Assembly (NCBI GenBank): GCA_903813345.2
Contig: CAIIXF020000011.1
Coordinates: forward strand, 6,160,571 to 6,224,570
Source: Owenia fusiformis
Lineage: Eukaryota > Annelida > Polychaeta > Sabellida > Oweniidae
Length of the DNA: 64,000 bases
Direction of reading: 5' to 3'
This document shows positions 26,005-38,800 of this stretch, piece by piece. The stretch's first letter is position 1. Each line of letters opens with the position of its first letter. Below the pieces are notes generated by a model. The model had not been told where the DNA came from. It did no database searches and saw only the letters and a program-made list of their open reading frames with translations. The translations under genes were made by a program, and so were the position numbers.

Positions 26005-26111
26005 TTAGTCTTTACGGTTCTTGTATCTCACTCCATCAACTACAGCTGCAACCGCTGCACCAGCCAGTGTTTTTGTGCCAACAGCAAGTCCTGCGGCTCC
26101 AACTGACTGGG
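26005..26111 (-). CDS. IFI27-like exon 3 with stop
   Basis: 107 nt after aaatatattgcag. It encodes QSVGAAGLAVGTKTLAGAAV and a basic tail, YKNRKD, followed by TAA at 26007-26005. Confidence 0.9.
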
Positions 26112-27655
26112 CTGCAATATATTTTTCATTTGGTAAATTAGACCTGTTTGGGTTATGATGGTTGATGGATTGGAATGTGTCATCAGTTTACTGTAGAACT
26201 ACTACAACTATTTGTTAATTATTGTATACATTTAAAAATGAAATGTTTCAATTTACTAAATAGTTTAAAAAATCATCACTTGGAAAAGAAATTAATGTTC
26301 AGTTGAATATGAAAAATAATTATTACCAATTGCTACAGCTGGACCTCCTACACCAGTTATAGCTGAGGCTGACATCAGTCCTGCAGCTGTAGATCCTGCA
26401 GCTATACCACCAGCTGTGAAACCTATTGCAGGTAGATACACTGGGGCAGCTACAACTGCTCCATATATCGCCATAGCAATTGGAATAACTGAAACATCAA
26501 AATTGTAATTATTTTCTTACTTTTTATTTTTTAAATATATTAACATGCTCATCAGTTTATCAGTATAAATCTGCCCAGAAGCTAGTGGGTAGTTACCAGT
26601 TTTACCACCAGTAGCTAATGGCCCTCAGGACTGTCAATAGATGGCATAAAATTCAGTAGGTTTAATAGCATACTTTAACATGTAAAAATTGCTCCAAAAA
26701 TCTCCCAGGATAAATTTTATTGGGAAAATGTCCAAAACCTTATGATTTTTAGATACTAAAATATATAATAAATTGCTTCTTTAATCTATGGATTTGAAGG
26801 TTGAACAATTTCCCAGATTATAATATTGTAGTTGATATTAGAGTAAATGAGGGAATTATATATTATTTTTAGGGCTTTGTAATCTAAGTTATGTTTCACT
26901 CTATGAAGTACTGCAAGAGTCTTAGAGATTTTTGTTTTAGCATGCCTTATATGAGGTTTCCAAGAGAGATGTTTATCTATAAGAACTCCAAGAAAATTAC
27001 TAACATCAGTCTTTTGCAAGACAGTGTTTTTCATGGATATTTTATTTAATTTTGTCGTAATCAATGACTTTTTGAGGAGATTTAAAAAACAATTTAGTTT
27101 TAGAAGGGTTAAGAGAAAGCTTGTTGCATTTGAACCATTCACTTATAATTGAAAGTTTATGATTTATGGTCAAGTTAAGTTGTTCAAGATCTTTACCAGA
27201 AAATAATATATTTGAATCATTAAACTTGAATATTCATAATATATATATAATAGGTTTATGTGGATCAATTTCTATGTAAGACTTACTTTTCTGATAATTA
27301 TACAAATGAAAATATGTCTAATAAAAGAAAATAAATATTATCTGTCCAATACAAGAAAAGATATTTCACTTTTTGTGATTTTATAACATCGGGTCTATCC
27401 TAGAAGTCACATTTTCAGAGAAAATTAAATTTTCTAAGTCAATGAATAATTTTTTAAACCACATTTCTGGATGAGATATAATTTTGTAGACTCAAAATGT
27501 CGCTTTGACTAAATTTTGAACAGTTAGATTAACATTTAAGATTATTACTCCATCTAGTCTTGTTCAAAATATAATAAATAGATAAACTTACAACCATTCA
27601 CACCATTTACTGACAGCAATAAAACAGTGAAGATACAAGCATAGTTAATCTTCAT
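26005..27655 (-). CDS. IFI27/ISG12-like small hydrophobic protein, complete, 3 exons, 110 aa
   Basis: Spliced CDS on the minus strand: 27655-27592, 26488-26327, 26111-26005, with GT-AG junctions and matching phases. Residues 1-21 (MKINYACIFTVLLLSVNGVN and the next Gly) form a signal peptide. Then follow AAPVYLPAIGFTAGGIAAGS, TAAGLMSASAITGVGG and AQSVGAAGLAVGTKTL, ending VDGVRYKNRKD. The GFTAGGIAAGS...AAxxMSxxA...QSVGAAGL pattern is diagnostic of the IFI6/IFI27 (ISG12) family: small Gly/Ala-rich membrane proteins of mitochondria, ER or nuclear envelope, induced by interferon and modulating apoptosis in vertebrates. Molluscs have expanded, infection-responsive relatives. The length is typical. 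The gene runs opposite to NHS and probably lies in its first intron. No perfect ISRE was seen in the 250 bases upstream. Confidence 0.92.
26327..26488 (-). CDS. IFI27-like exon 2 (Gly/Ala-rich core)
   Basis: 162 nt between gatgtttcag and ATTG|gtaata. It encodes FIPIAMAIYGAVVAAPVYLP and the GFTAGGIAAGS core. The first TT completes a Phe codon, and the last G combines with CC of exon 3 to give Ala. Confidence 0.9.
26770..27260 (-). pseudogene. Decayed non-LTR retrotransposon reverse transcriptase fragment
   Basis: Conceptual minus-strand reading gives NILFSGKDLEQLNLTINHKL, then ISEWFKCNKLSLNPSKTK, a typical post-catalytic RT segment. In another frame follows FLGVLIDKHLSWKPHI, then SKTLAVLHRVKHNLDYKALK and IYNSLIYSNINY, the RT thumb region of Jockey/CR1-type LINEs. 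A frameshift near 27060 and in-frame stops show it is dead. It lies in intron 1 of the IFI27-like gene in the same orientation. The catalytic YxDD motif and endonuclease are not visible, so only the 3' part of an insertion remains. Confidence 0.85.
27592..27655 (-). CDS. IFI27-like exon 1 (signal peptide)
   Basis: ATG at 27655; 64 coding nt up to GGTT|gtaagt. It encodes the hydrophobic leader and one base of the split Phe codon. The donor is a near-consensus GTAAGT. The inner boundary may be off by one base because I counted it by eye. Confidence 0.85.
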
Positions 27656-27820
27656 CTTGTCTCCTTGTTGGTTGTATGGACTGCACAATTGGTCTCAATG
27701 AAATATACAGTTAGTATATGTTGCTCATCAGATGTTTTTGTAACAAATGATACTGCACCCAAAACATTGTTCTTTAATATTTAAAAAAAAAATCAATTTC
27801 TATAGAACTGGCTATCAGAC

Positions 27821-27829
27821 TTATATAAA
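27821..27829 (-). promoter_or_regulatory. TATA box of the IFI27-like gene
   Basis: On the minus strand the sequence reads ATTTATATAA with a following G, about 170 bases upstream of the ATG. A start site near 27790 would give a 5' UTR of about 135 nt. TATA promoters are common in inducible immune genes. This is inference from position and sequence. Confidence 0.5.
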
Positions 27830-29666
27830 TCAATTTATCCCATACGGAGTAGTGTTATAGGTAAATAACATGTGAGGATATAATCGATATCTGAGGTGGG
27901 GACATGTTGTACACATTTGTGTTCTTTTTTTTATTAGCATCTCTTAGGGATGAATTAAGTTAAACATTTTCTTTAAATGAATACATTTTACCACTTTCTT
28001 AAATATTGAATTCAGGTTGACATTTGAATCCTGATTGAATTTTGAATATTGCTTGACATCTTAATTATGATTGACGTGTGAATAAATAAGTTCATTGCTG
28101 TAAAAACAAACTATGGGTTAACTCAATATTAGCTGGATAATCTGTAGACTTAAGCATAACTGCTGTTTTATTACATTTAACCACCACAAAGCATGAAAAA
28201 TATCATGACAAGTATAAGTGGAATAAGAGGCTTAATCCTACTGCATGATGAACAGACAGGTTGTAGCCAGCTTTTGCCAAGGGGGAAGTCAGGTTTTAAG
28301 AAATTCCGGGGGTTCTTTGACAATTCTGGCCCCAAATCACTTGAAAAGTGCTCAAAATGGTAAAAACTGCATGATGTTAAAATAATTTTTGGCCAGGGCC
28401 TGACAGATTTTGAATAATGAATTCATAGTGAAGAAGCATTAATAGGGGATGGGGAAGAGGGGAATATTAAATACATTGTTTGTAACATCATTGTTTTCAT
28501 GTTTGGAAACGATATTGTTTATTGAATTAAAAATACATTAATAAAGAATGGGGGATTTAATACATATGTGAACTCCCCTTGAATTTTTTGAAAAGTGAAC
28601 TCCTTAGCAAAATCTGGTTAGGGCCTATGATGTGTAAAATGTAAAAAAAATACTGTAAATATCAGTGTATTTCCATGTTTTTTTCCTCTCAGATTGGCCA
28701 GCTTCCATGGTTTATACCCTAAGCCAAAATTGCCCCTGCCATGCACATGCCTACCCAAATTATTTTGAGTGAACCGAGTGTATTTGTGTTTGAATAATAT
28801 GATTGATGTTGCAAGATTGAATGACTGATCTTACTGCCCTCTATAAATGAGTACTGTGTTTATTTTTGATAAAGTGCCATGATGAAAATGAGTTTAATGT
28901 TCATCAATAATACTCCGCATGTGACTGTGTCATGGCCACCTCTAATGCATATTCTTAATAATTAATTAGTTAATTAATTAATTGATTAATTAGGGCTTTG
29001 GCATAATTGAGAGATCATCGTAACCAACAGATTTATAGGCAAAGTCAATAGACAAAAAGCAGGTCTCTCAGATGTGTTTGATATATGCCTCTTGATAAAA
29101 TACTCTAAAGTGTAACACCCATACTTAATTCTGACCTGCCCATGCTTTCCCATGGTATATTCCCGTCAGAATATAAACCTTTTACATGTTTTGGAGTTTT
29201 TTTTACAATTTTGAGTATTTAAACTACATGTCTACCAACTTAGTTCATTGTTATTTGAACTATATTTTATAATATTTTTTGTTCTAAAAAATGACCATCG
29301 CAACATTTTTCCACCAGGGCAGGTTGCGTTCAAAGTCCAGGCCAACTCTAATTAACTCACATCGTTACTATAGATGAATGACAAAAATATTTTCTTTGAG
29401 ATGAAAATGCTTGGCAACTGAATAACATAGTAACGCACGGTTACCAATTCTGCAAGATTAATTATGAAAAAAAATTGCGGTGCATGAGCTGGAATAAATG
29501 AGGACAAAATCTTGATGCTTTTTGGGAAGTTTTCGTTTGTATGTGTAGTGGCCATAAACTTAAATACTTTTTTATTGATGCAAGTTTAAGATATTAAACT
29601 GTATACTTAACACAGTACTTACCATTGATGAACGTATTTTAATTTTTCGATTTTATGTACTTTCAG
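27830..29666. other. Non-coding region between IFI27-like promoter and first visible NHS exon
   Basis: It contains a TTAATTAA-rich stretch (28950-28995) and a dispersed repeat copy at 28258-28420. No WAVE-homology first exon was found. It is probably the end of NHS intron 1. Confidence 0.5.
28258..28420 (+). repeat. Dispersed repeat, copy 1 (second copy 37743-37915)
   Basis: tagccag..tttgccaaggggg, ccgggggttc, aaaaactgcatgatgttaaa and taatttttggccaggg recur in the same order at 37743-37915. Confidence 0.75.
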
Positions 29667-29820
29667 CTGAAAATTCATTGGATGACGAAAACAAACTGAG
29701 AGAGTTCTACGCAGCCAAACATGGCTACGACACAAATTTATTTACGTCAGAGACCCGGTCCCTGGCTATTCAGGAAATGTATGACGACTCTGGAGTTAGT
29801 CCTGTTAAAATCATAAGCAG
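29667..29820 (+). CDS. NHS: NHS family gene, exon 2 equivalent (first exon in window)
   Basis: The acceptor is tactttcag before 29667 and the donor is AG|gtgagc after 29820. The exon is 154 nt, entered with two bases of a split codon (x|CT, Ala if x is G) and left with AG of a split Ser codon. It reads ENSLDDENKLREFYAAKHGY..., ending SPVKIIS. This matches the vertebrate exon after the WAVE-homology exon, which starts with an LDxExKL-like motif and continues into TRPxxxEELHRxA; here it is TRSLAIQEMYDDSG. Confidence 0.9.
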
Positions 29821-32800
29821 GTGAGCAATTTGGGTTATGGTTTTAGAATTAACAATCTGTAGGAGAAAGTTTTCCTTCAAGACTGTGCCCCCCCTCTTAT
29901 GTACTCCACCAACACACAACCTTGTTGGAGGTATGTAATAGGGGGGGGGGGGCTTACAGGGGCTTGTAGCTACACTAGTAAGAAAGACGTATTCAGTGGT
30001 TTCATAAGTTAGAATTTCTGATAAAAGAAAAATGGCTGGAGAAATACAAATTGAAGATGTAGACCAATGGATTGATGCAAGTCAACAGAAAAGTCATGAA
30101 CTAAGTTAATTTGGACAAGTAAATATGAATCTATGATAGCTGTTAAGTCAAAAAAAAATTAAGAAAAACAATTGGTTGATTAACTGACATTTTAATGGCA
30201 TAGGCCAACAAATTAATAAAAGACACCAGGTCAGAGTGACATGGGCTGACATCACTTCTAAACTGACAAATTAAATTCAGATTCGATATCAATTTTGACA
30301 TGACTCCAGACATGACATTTCTGTTAATTATGAATATCTTAGAAATCATTTTAGGACAGTTCATTTGCTTATGAGCATAGGATTTGGAGTAATAATCTCT
30401 ATATTGTCACCCTTTGATATTAGTCATCTAATTTATTAGCACTTGAAATGTCTGTCTGCTCCATCTTATTTCACGCGATTTCTCTCTAAAATTTGAATAA
30501 ACCTCATAATTTTCTTGCATTTTTAGACAATTTATAGTGTTAACTAAATGTTAATTCAATTCATTTCTCTATTTTTGCATTATTTTATACTTAATTTTGC
30601 ATTTTAAAACATCAGTTGTGACATTTTAGGTTTTGGTATTGGTCACATGGGACTGATATAGAGGTTAACAAATGCAGAGACAATCTTTGTTAATCTTTAT
30701 TAATTGGATTGTCATATTCTCTCTGGTACTGATGTCACATTTTCTTCTGTCTGTTTCACAGAGTACTCACATAAAAGCATGGAGTATAGTTTCATCTGTG
30801 AGTTTGCAATTGTGTTGCCTAATTTACAGAAAGGGGGTAGAAGGGTAGGATCATATACTCGGATCTTTCTGATGACACGCTTCCATACAATGTGCAGTTA
30901 ACACAGTATAAAGGTCTGGATGTCATTGTACACCGAATAATAAAGAACTGATTGCTGTAATATGAAGATATTTTTCTGGGGATTTCTGAGGGGTTGCGAT
31001 TACACCCAAAGGACTCCCCCCTCTATATGGCAGTCCTGTCATGAAAAGGGTACTATTTTGATGAACCTCCCCAAACACACAATTTTGATGTGATGTAAGT
31101 GGACATTTTCTCCATGTGCTATTCATAAATATTTAGATAGGCAATACACTGGAGTTGATTAATTGTAATTTGATTATATTTCTATTTACTTTATATTAGA
31201 TAACCTCATGAAACTTGAGAGGCCCAGTGACATCATATTATATTATCAATTTTCATTTCTTATTACTTCATTACAAGTTTTATTTTGCCTGTGAATATGG
31301 TTATAGGGTCATGTTTTTATTTGCGAAATACCAAGAAAAAGGAATGAAATTGCAAGGAAAAATATATACAGGCATATAGTTTATACTCTAAATTGTATAG
31401 AAGTGTTTGAAAATTTAACAGTTCAATCAATTTTTGAGAGAAATGATGTAAAATGAGTGAAAAGAGTTGAGATTTTAAGCAGACGGAGAGCTAATCTAAT
31501 ATGTGGCTTATGCAAGTATTGTTACATCATAATCAAAGGAGATGACTCACTTATTACCAATCTATCACCACTATTAAAGATTCTTTCACAAGAGGTATTG
31601 ACCCACAGTCCCACACAGATCTATATGGCGATGATGTAGGGATTAATCTGATTGCCCTTCCTTTTCAAGAATAAGATCTCAGAATCTATGAAATTTTGTG
31701 GAACTCAAGAGCAAATTGTAAAATTGACCTGATTAGGAAAGAAATATCTGTAAAAGAGATTTGGTTCCAAGCGAAACTGAGTTGATACTGGTCTTTGCTT
31801 TTATTATATTAATTTAACATTATATCATGATAGATAAGTACATTAGAGTCGAGTCCATATGGTAAATGCTACAAAGATCTCTTCTTGGTGGTTTGATTAA
31901 ATTACAATTTGCTCCAGGGATTAAGCTTACCATTATTTCCTTGTATTTGAGTAAATTTCCCATTCAAAATTGTGAAATATTATTGTGGCTTGCTTCTTTG
32001 ATCAACATGTCTGAATAGATTGATGGGCAGGAATATCAGAGATTACTCCGAAACTTCAAATTCTACAGTTGAAGCACTTGTTACAAAAAATTGAAGTCAA
32101 ATTCTTTACAAAAAACAACCAGTGCCTCTGATTCAATCAATTTTTTTAGTTTTATTATGCTCAACATCATTTTGCACCAAAAAATCATGAAAAGTCAGAT
32201 TAGAGTTCTCCACATGATTTTTTTCTCATGTAGGTGCAAAATTCTCATTTTCACAATTCAGTCCAAAATTGGATATTTTTCATTTTCAAGTGGGTGCAAA
32301 TGGATCTTCAGGTGGGTGCAAGCATATTTTTTAAATTTCAGGTGGGTGCTGTACCCATTCAATGCTGTTGAGATCACTGCAAATATTTTGCAGAATAATC
32401 ATATACCCCTTTAATTTAAACAAATTAAATCATTTTCAAGTACTTTCTCAAGTAGATATTGAAATCAATAATTTACTTACAATGTTAAGGACAGTTGCTT
32501 GGCATCTGAAGCGAAATATTACCTCACTTTTATGGATTTCATATTCAGAGTGCATTGTTATATGTTAATGAATAATGTCATAGAATTGAAGTACACATTA
32601 CATAAGTAGAATAACAGGTAGATATGGATTGAGTATAGGGTAGTGTTAATAAATTGTATTGGAACTCTACCCCTAGTGTCAAAGCCTAGTGCATTGGATG
32701 AAGACGAAGCCCTCGTTTAAGCAAAATCAAATCACAGTTAAACCTGATTCAGTGAATACCCGTGTCTAGTGAAACACCTGTATCTTAGTGAACACCTGTG

Positions 32801-35800
32801 TTTAGTGAAACCTTTCTGTAGTTAACACCTCTGTCTAATGAACACGAGTCGACACTCTTCCTCCTCATATACTGTACTGACTTCTATATGATATTGCCTC
32901 TCTCTCTAATGAACACCTACCAACAGTGAACACATTTTTGTGGTTCCATAGGTGTTCACTGTACTCAGGTTTTGCTGTATTGGAAAGAGTATTGATTCTC
33001 TGGTTTGCTTCACTTTATCAAATATTATTGTACATTCCCTGGCCTCTTTAATCTCTGGAAGAACTAGATTTCTTAAAAGTTTTAGATTAAGATGTTCTGT
33101 GATAAATCAGAAGAATCAAATACTGTTTGAGGAAAAATATGTGATGGAGTTACGTATATAGGAACTAGGGTCTAGGAACATAAGGTATGGTTTATTATAT
33201 ACTTCCTGTTTATCAGGTTCAGAAATTAGAGTTTTCTGTTTATTTTTGGGGTCAGAAGATATAGATAGAGATCTTAGAATTAGACAGGGGTCTTGATACA
33301 TTGAAATGACAAAATCAGAGAGGGACTCTGAGCATCAGTGTTTGAAGAAAAACTGTGGAATTACCACACATGGGATAATAGGAGTAGCAAAAACTGTTAT
33401 AAGTGCAACAATGGGATACATATTTCCCATGTAAACATTTTCTTAGGAGAATCATGTATATGAAAATCCTAGGATCTCTTTTTAACGCCATTTCCATTAA
33501 AACTCCTCAATATTTTATTCAAGAAGAGCAGGTACTATATCGACATGTAGATTAAGTGGCAGGGTATTTCATCATTTTGATAGGCATTTGGCCTCTATAA
33601 CAAGAGTTACAATTTCAAAATGATTTACAATTTACAAGAAATTTTGTTCGTTGTCTTAATTATCCCAACGAACGAAGTTCGGTAGGGATATAGTGAAGCC
33701 CTCCGTCCGTCCGTCCGTCAGTCAGTCAGTCAGTCCGTCCGTCCGTCCGTCCAGAAGATAACTCAAATACGAGTTGACGGATTTTCTTCATATTAAGTGG
33801 AAAGATGTATATTGGTGAATAGTTGTACGCAAAAAAATTTTTTCAAGATGGCCGCCGCTTTAAAAATGACGGGACTTTTTCGCAAAAATCATAAATTTTT
33901 CATTCTAAACCAAAGTAATTAATATTATTGTTTGAAATTTTGGTAGTATATTTGCAACATCTATCTATTTCACATATATTCAGTGTTTTCATCCTGACCC
34001 CCAGGGGCCGTGTATGGGGGGTCAGGAAAACAGTAATTTTCGCTAATTTTTAGATCTTTCTGAAGTATAGCTTTATTATACTCAAATGAAAGGCAATTAA
34101 GAGTAGATTGCAAATATTGTATATTTTTTCTGATTTGAGCCTCAGAAAATTCAAAATGGCCGTCTAATGTACGATTTCGCAATAATTTTTCGATTCCTTC
34201 AAAGTATGGCTATTTTACTCAAATTGAAGGAATTTTGGAGTAGATCACAATTATGGTATTATTCTTCAGATTTGTACCTCAGAAAATTCAAAATGGCTGC
34301 TTTGCAGGAATTCGCAATTCTAAAATCTAAATTTTTCAATTTTAACCAAAGTAATGAGTATAATTGATTGGAATTCGGTAATTGATATTTTGTTCGTTGG
34401 GATTTGCTACTCCGCTGAGTTGCCATTATCTAGTTTTGGAACTGTTTATGAATATTCTTAAAAATCAGCAGATATGAGCATTCCAATAGAAAGCACATCT
34501 TTCTTTCTTGGCATCAGGGGAATGCAAGTAGATGTCATAGTTTATCATAAAGAGATACCAATAGAAAGGATGTACTGTAGCTCTCCCCAGTATGATTTGC
34601 ATGCTTTGGAAATCCAAGATGTTCAAACAATAGTGTCTGGAATTATCTAAGTTGAAAATGTTTCAGGAAATACTCTTGTGATCAGTTACCCTTTCAATAT
34701 GTTTTGTGTACTTTTAGTACTAGACTCTGATAAAGAGGGATTTGATTTATCCTTTGTGATGTAGTCTACCCAGTCAAAATTCTCAGCTTGGGCTTGATGC
34801 CTTAGGGGTTCTTTTATGGTTAATCATAACTTCTGATTTAGAGAATGCCAGTCTACTTTTTGATGAATATTGACTTGCGACCAAATTGTAAGTTACAACA
34901 GCTCCAAAATGGACCGCAGGGTTAGAAATTGCATAACCTGCTATGTTCCAGTCTGGGCCTTAGTTACCATTTTATGTTTTAATGGTGTCATGGCAACCCA
35001 TGGCAACCCTCCAGGTTTTATCTTCAAGTATAACTGTTTATTACGTAACTGATGAAGGAGTAGTGTTTTTTACATCTTCGAGGCAATTGTTTAGGAATTT
35101 TATCTGTTTGTTAGTCTGTGTTAGGTAGTATACACTATATTGTAATTGAACCAGAAGTTGAACAGTATATTGAAGTTGCAAAACAGACTTACCACAACTT
35201 GCCTGCATGTTGCTGGGGTAAGTTTAATTTTTTTATTTTGATAAGAAAACTTAAGGTATTTAGTTAAATTTTGCATTTTAATCCAAAAACTTAAGTTTAT
35301 AGGGTAAAGTTCAAAATTTAAAGGGTTTGGTTCAATTTTGCATTCAAAGAAAGCCAACAACTTTGGTTTAAAGGGATTTAGTTCAATTTTGTATTTTAAG
35401 TAGGACAGTCAAAAACTAGAGTTTCAAGGGTTTAGCCCCTTTCAAATTAAGTTTAAAGGAGTAATTTGAGTTTTGAATTTTAATCAGGACAATTGTGAGT
35501 TCAAGTTCACATTTTAAGTAGGAATAAACCTATTTAACTCAATCTAAAGGGATTATTTAATTTTGCATTTGAAGGGGGAAAAGCTAAAAACTTAAGTTTA
35601 AAGGGGTAAGTCCAATTTCAAATTTGAAGTATGACAGGATATAAAAGTTGATTTTGTTTTTAATGGGTGTATGTTTTATTGGATGGTGTCTGATAGCTAC
35701 TTGATCCATGAGAGCCTGGTCAGGTGAGGTTATAACTAAGTTTTAATAGTTTCATTTTGATTGAAGTGGAGTGAATGGCTAAACATGTAGAAGTTGAGGT

Positions 35801-38800
35801 AAGTAAATATCACTGATTTTACCTCTCAGGTTTTAACTAATTCTAAGTAAAATACCAATCAAGCATCTATTGATGATCTAATTTTCATTTTTTTGGTATG
35901 ACAGAATGAAAGTGTTTTTATCATTTCATTTTGTTAGAATGTAACAGTTTACACTATTATAACCCTCCAGGGGCTTGTAATACATATGTGAGAAAAACAT
36001 GTAGTTGAGCTTATGTTAGATATAATAATGCAGTAGATATGTCTCTGAGAACAAAAATTCATTGAGCGACAAAAGTTGGCTTAGGTGTCAAGAGATTGGC
36101 TTGGAAATTGTGAAATTGGCTTGGACCAAGGATGTCAGAGAGCGGTATTTTATTGGAAACTGTCTACAATGTTCTGTATGGGAGTATGGGACACTTAATC
36201 ATTAAATATGTTTTACTGTACCTTATTTTTGGATCCGTTATATTTGTATTCATTATCTTGATAAATCTGACATTGTTAAGCGAATAATGAATTCTTTTGG
36301 ACTTTATACCAACATGAAGCACGATTAGCCTAATGTTATATATATCTTATGTTTTTTTCAAGGGGAGAGGCAGATGTTTATAGATTCCCCCCCCCCCATC
36401 AAATGAAGTTATGGAGGTCATGTTTTGAAATATAAAATACAGTAGAAAAGATATGAAGGCTAGAGGCTAGATCTAGGAAATATTTCTGAATTGAAGAGTA
36501 TGTACAAGTTCAAGATCTCTCAAAGGGTGAATTCTGTTTTGTTCATTTCAAATTGTAATTGATCTAAGAGCCCTCCAAGGATGGGATCTTGTGCAAAAGT
36601 GAGTACAGTAAAACCTGTATAATCTGAGCTCTACTAGGACTGGTCAAAAGTGTTTAGCTAAGCAGGTGTTCACACTTCAAGGTTTTTAAATATGTGAATC
36701 AGGGTGGTAGCATAATGTAACCATGAAAAAGTTTTCACATTGAGAGGTGTTCAGATAAGAGAGGTGTTCACATTTCAAGGTTTCTTGATATGTAAATCAG
36801 CGTGGTAACAAAATGTAACCATGAAAAAGTGTTCACATTGAGAGGTGTCCAGATAAGAGAGATGTTCTGATATATATGTTTTACTGTATGTTATTAGCCC
36901 TGTCAGTAGCACATGCTTCACTGTAGAGGTTAGAAATTAGATATGTAGTTATCATCTGACCATGAAACCTTGGCTTTATTTGATTAGCACTTGTAATAAC
37001 ATTTTACTTGAGACATTGTGCCATATGTCAACAGAACATATGCTACTGTGTAGGTTTAATGTGGTTGCATTCTCAGAGACAGATATGATGGTGCATTTGT
37101 GTTATATCAAACTTAATACTGAAATATACCATTGGAAAGTAAATAGTTCTGTAGGTGTTGCACTGGGATTTATGACAACAGGCAAACTTATGAAAACACA
37201 GGCAAAAGTCCTCAAATCAACAGACAATTTTGGTAAAAACAGCTATAGAAAATCTGATTAGGTATAACGAGATCAAAGCATTTTGTATAAGAGTGTAGAC
37301 TAAGCTCCTTTTTGATACCAAATCAGTACCAAAGGGTTACCATAGCAATATATTACCCATTACAATAGTAATACAATAGTAATATACTAGACTCTGACAC
37401 ACAGGGTAGCAGTATATGAGTATAGAGCCATCTTTCAAGATCAGCTCCACTGCTATAGCAGCTATAGAAAGCATTGAAATACACCTGGACCAAGGATCAT
37501 ATAAAGCAGCCCCAAGTTGATAAATATGTTTCCTGGTAGAATCTGAGCTTCAACAGTTTGGAAGCATGCAAAAAGCTCATAGTATTGTTTTAAGCACTAT
37601 TTATAAGATTACTTACAACTGTTTATAAGGTTACTTACAACTGACATTAATTGGGATGTAATCTTGACATGGGATATGCCAATCTTGTCTAATGGTTTGG
37701 AGTATGGACTTACTTTGATGTTTTAACTACATGTATACGGTCAGGCATGTAGCCAGAATTTTCCAAGGGGGGGTTCACTTTTCCAAAAAATTCTAGGGGG
37801 GAGTTCACTTTGGCAAATTTGGCCAAAAATCACTCATAAAACAGAATGGTGAAAAACTGCATGATTTTGAAAGTAATTTTTGCCAGGGGGGGTTTTGTCT
37901 CTTATGGGCAATACTAATCCAGGAGCCACTTCCCAAAAAGTGGATTACAAGAATTCCCCCCCCCTCCCAACTTATTGGAAGTAGGCTGGAATACTCAGTT
38001 GCCATCTTCGACGAAATTGTGAAAATAAGCCTTTTGTTTTGCCTTTGGTTTCTAGGACTATTTCTGCACAAAATTGTAAAAATACCCATCAAAAAGACAT
38101 ACATTTTCCGAAATCTTTTTAATTAGATGTTCCATTTTAACTGTCTAATTTCATATATTATACCTATGAAGCAATCCCACATCAGCCCACATCATACCCA
38201 GACTTAATTATTTGTTTTATATTTTCAGTTGTAACCAATTCAGACATGATGGCTATACTGGGTCACGGATATTCTCCAGAACACCCGTCGTTGCCGAAGA
38301 ACCCTTCAGATGTCCAGAGATTGATTTTATACCAAAAAGGGTAGGTATTTTTTATATTTGGTGTCAATTTGTGAATTTCAAAATCTTGAGCAAAATCCAT
38401 TATTTTTCATCACAAATAAATATTGCACAGATACATTTCAGTAATAATTTACAACATTTTTATTTATTTCACTATTTAATTAGAAATGATTTTATAAACC
38501 GACAGACTTCAAATTCAAATTCCAAATATTTGAAGTGACCATCCAATTTTTATCCACTAATTACTTTCCACACAGTGGATTTTATGTACATTCCCCAACT
38601 ATTCAGTGCTATAAATTAATATTTAGTCAAGTAATTGGGGTTAGAAAATAAAATTGAGGTCATTTGGTATCTTTTGACCAACTGGTCAACTCATTATGTG
38701 GGCTCAAATGTTTTGCTAATCATTCGAATCATGAGCTGACCCTGTCATGAAAATCTGTCATGTTTTGAAATTCAAAATACAATGGAAAAGCATGGAATTT

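Larger units (their letters stand above)
29821..38228 (+). other. NHS intron after exon 2
   Basis: 8.4-kb intron. It holds two pogo-like MITEs, a TIR element with CCGT microsatellite, a dispersed-repeat copy (31322-31495), degenerate tandem repeats (35210-35640) and a G-run hairpin (29888-29955). No additional exon seen. Confidence 0.75.

Noticed and set aside
1-29666. Search for the NHS first exon (WAVE-homology domain)
   Set aside because: No open frame of 60 or more codons resembles the helical WAVE-homology domain; a very short alternative first exon could not be excluded.
37805-38104. 99-codon minus-strand open frame next to an NHS exon
   Set aside because: Overlaps a dispersed repeat also present at 28258-28420 and has no domain features.
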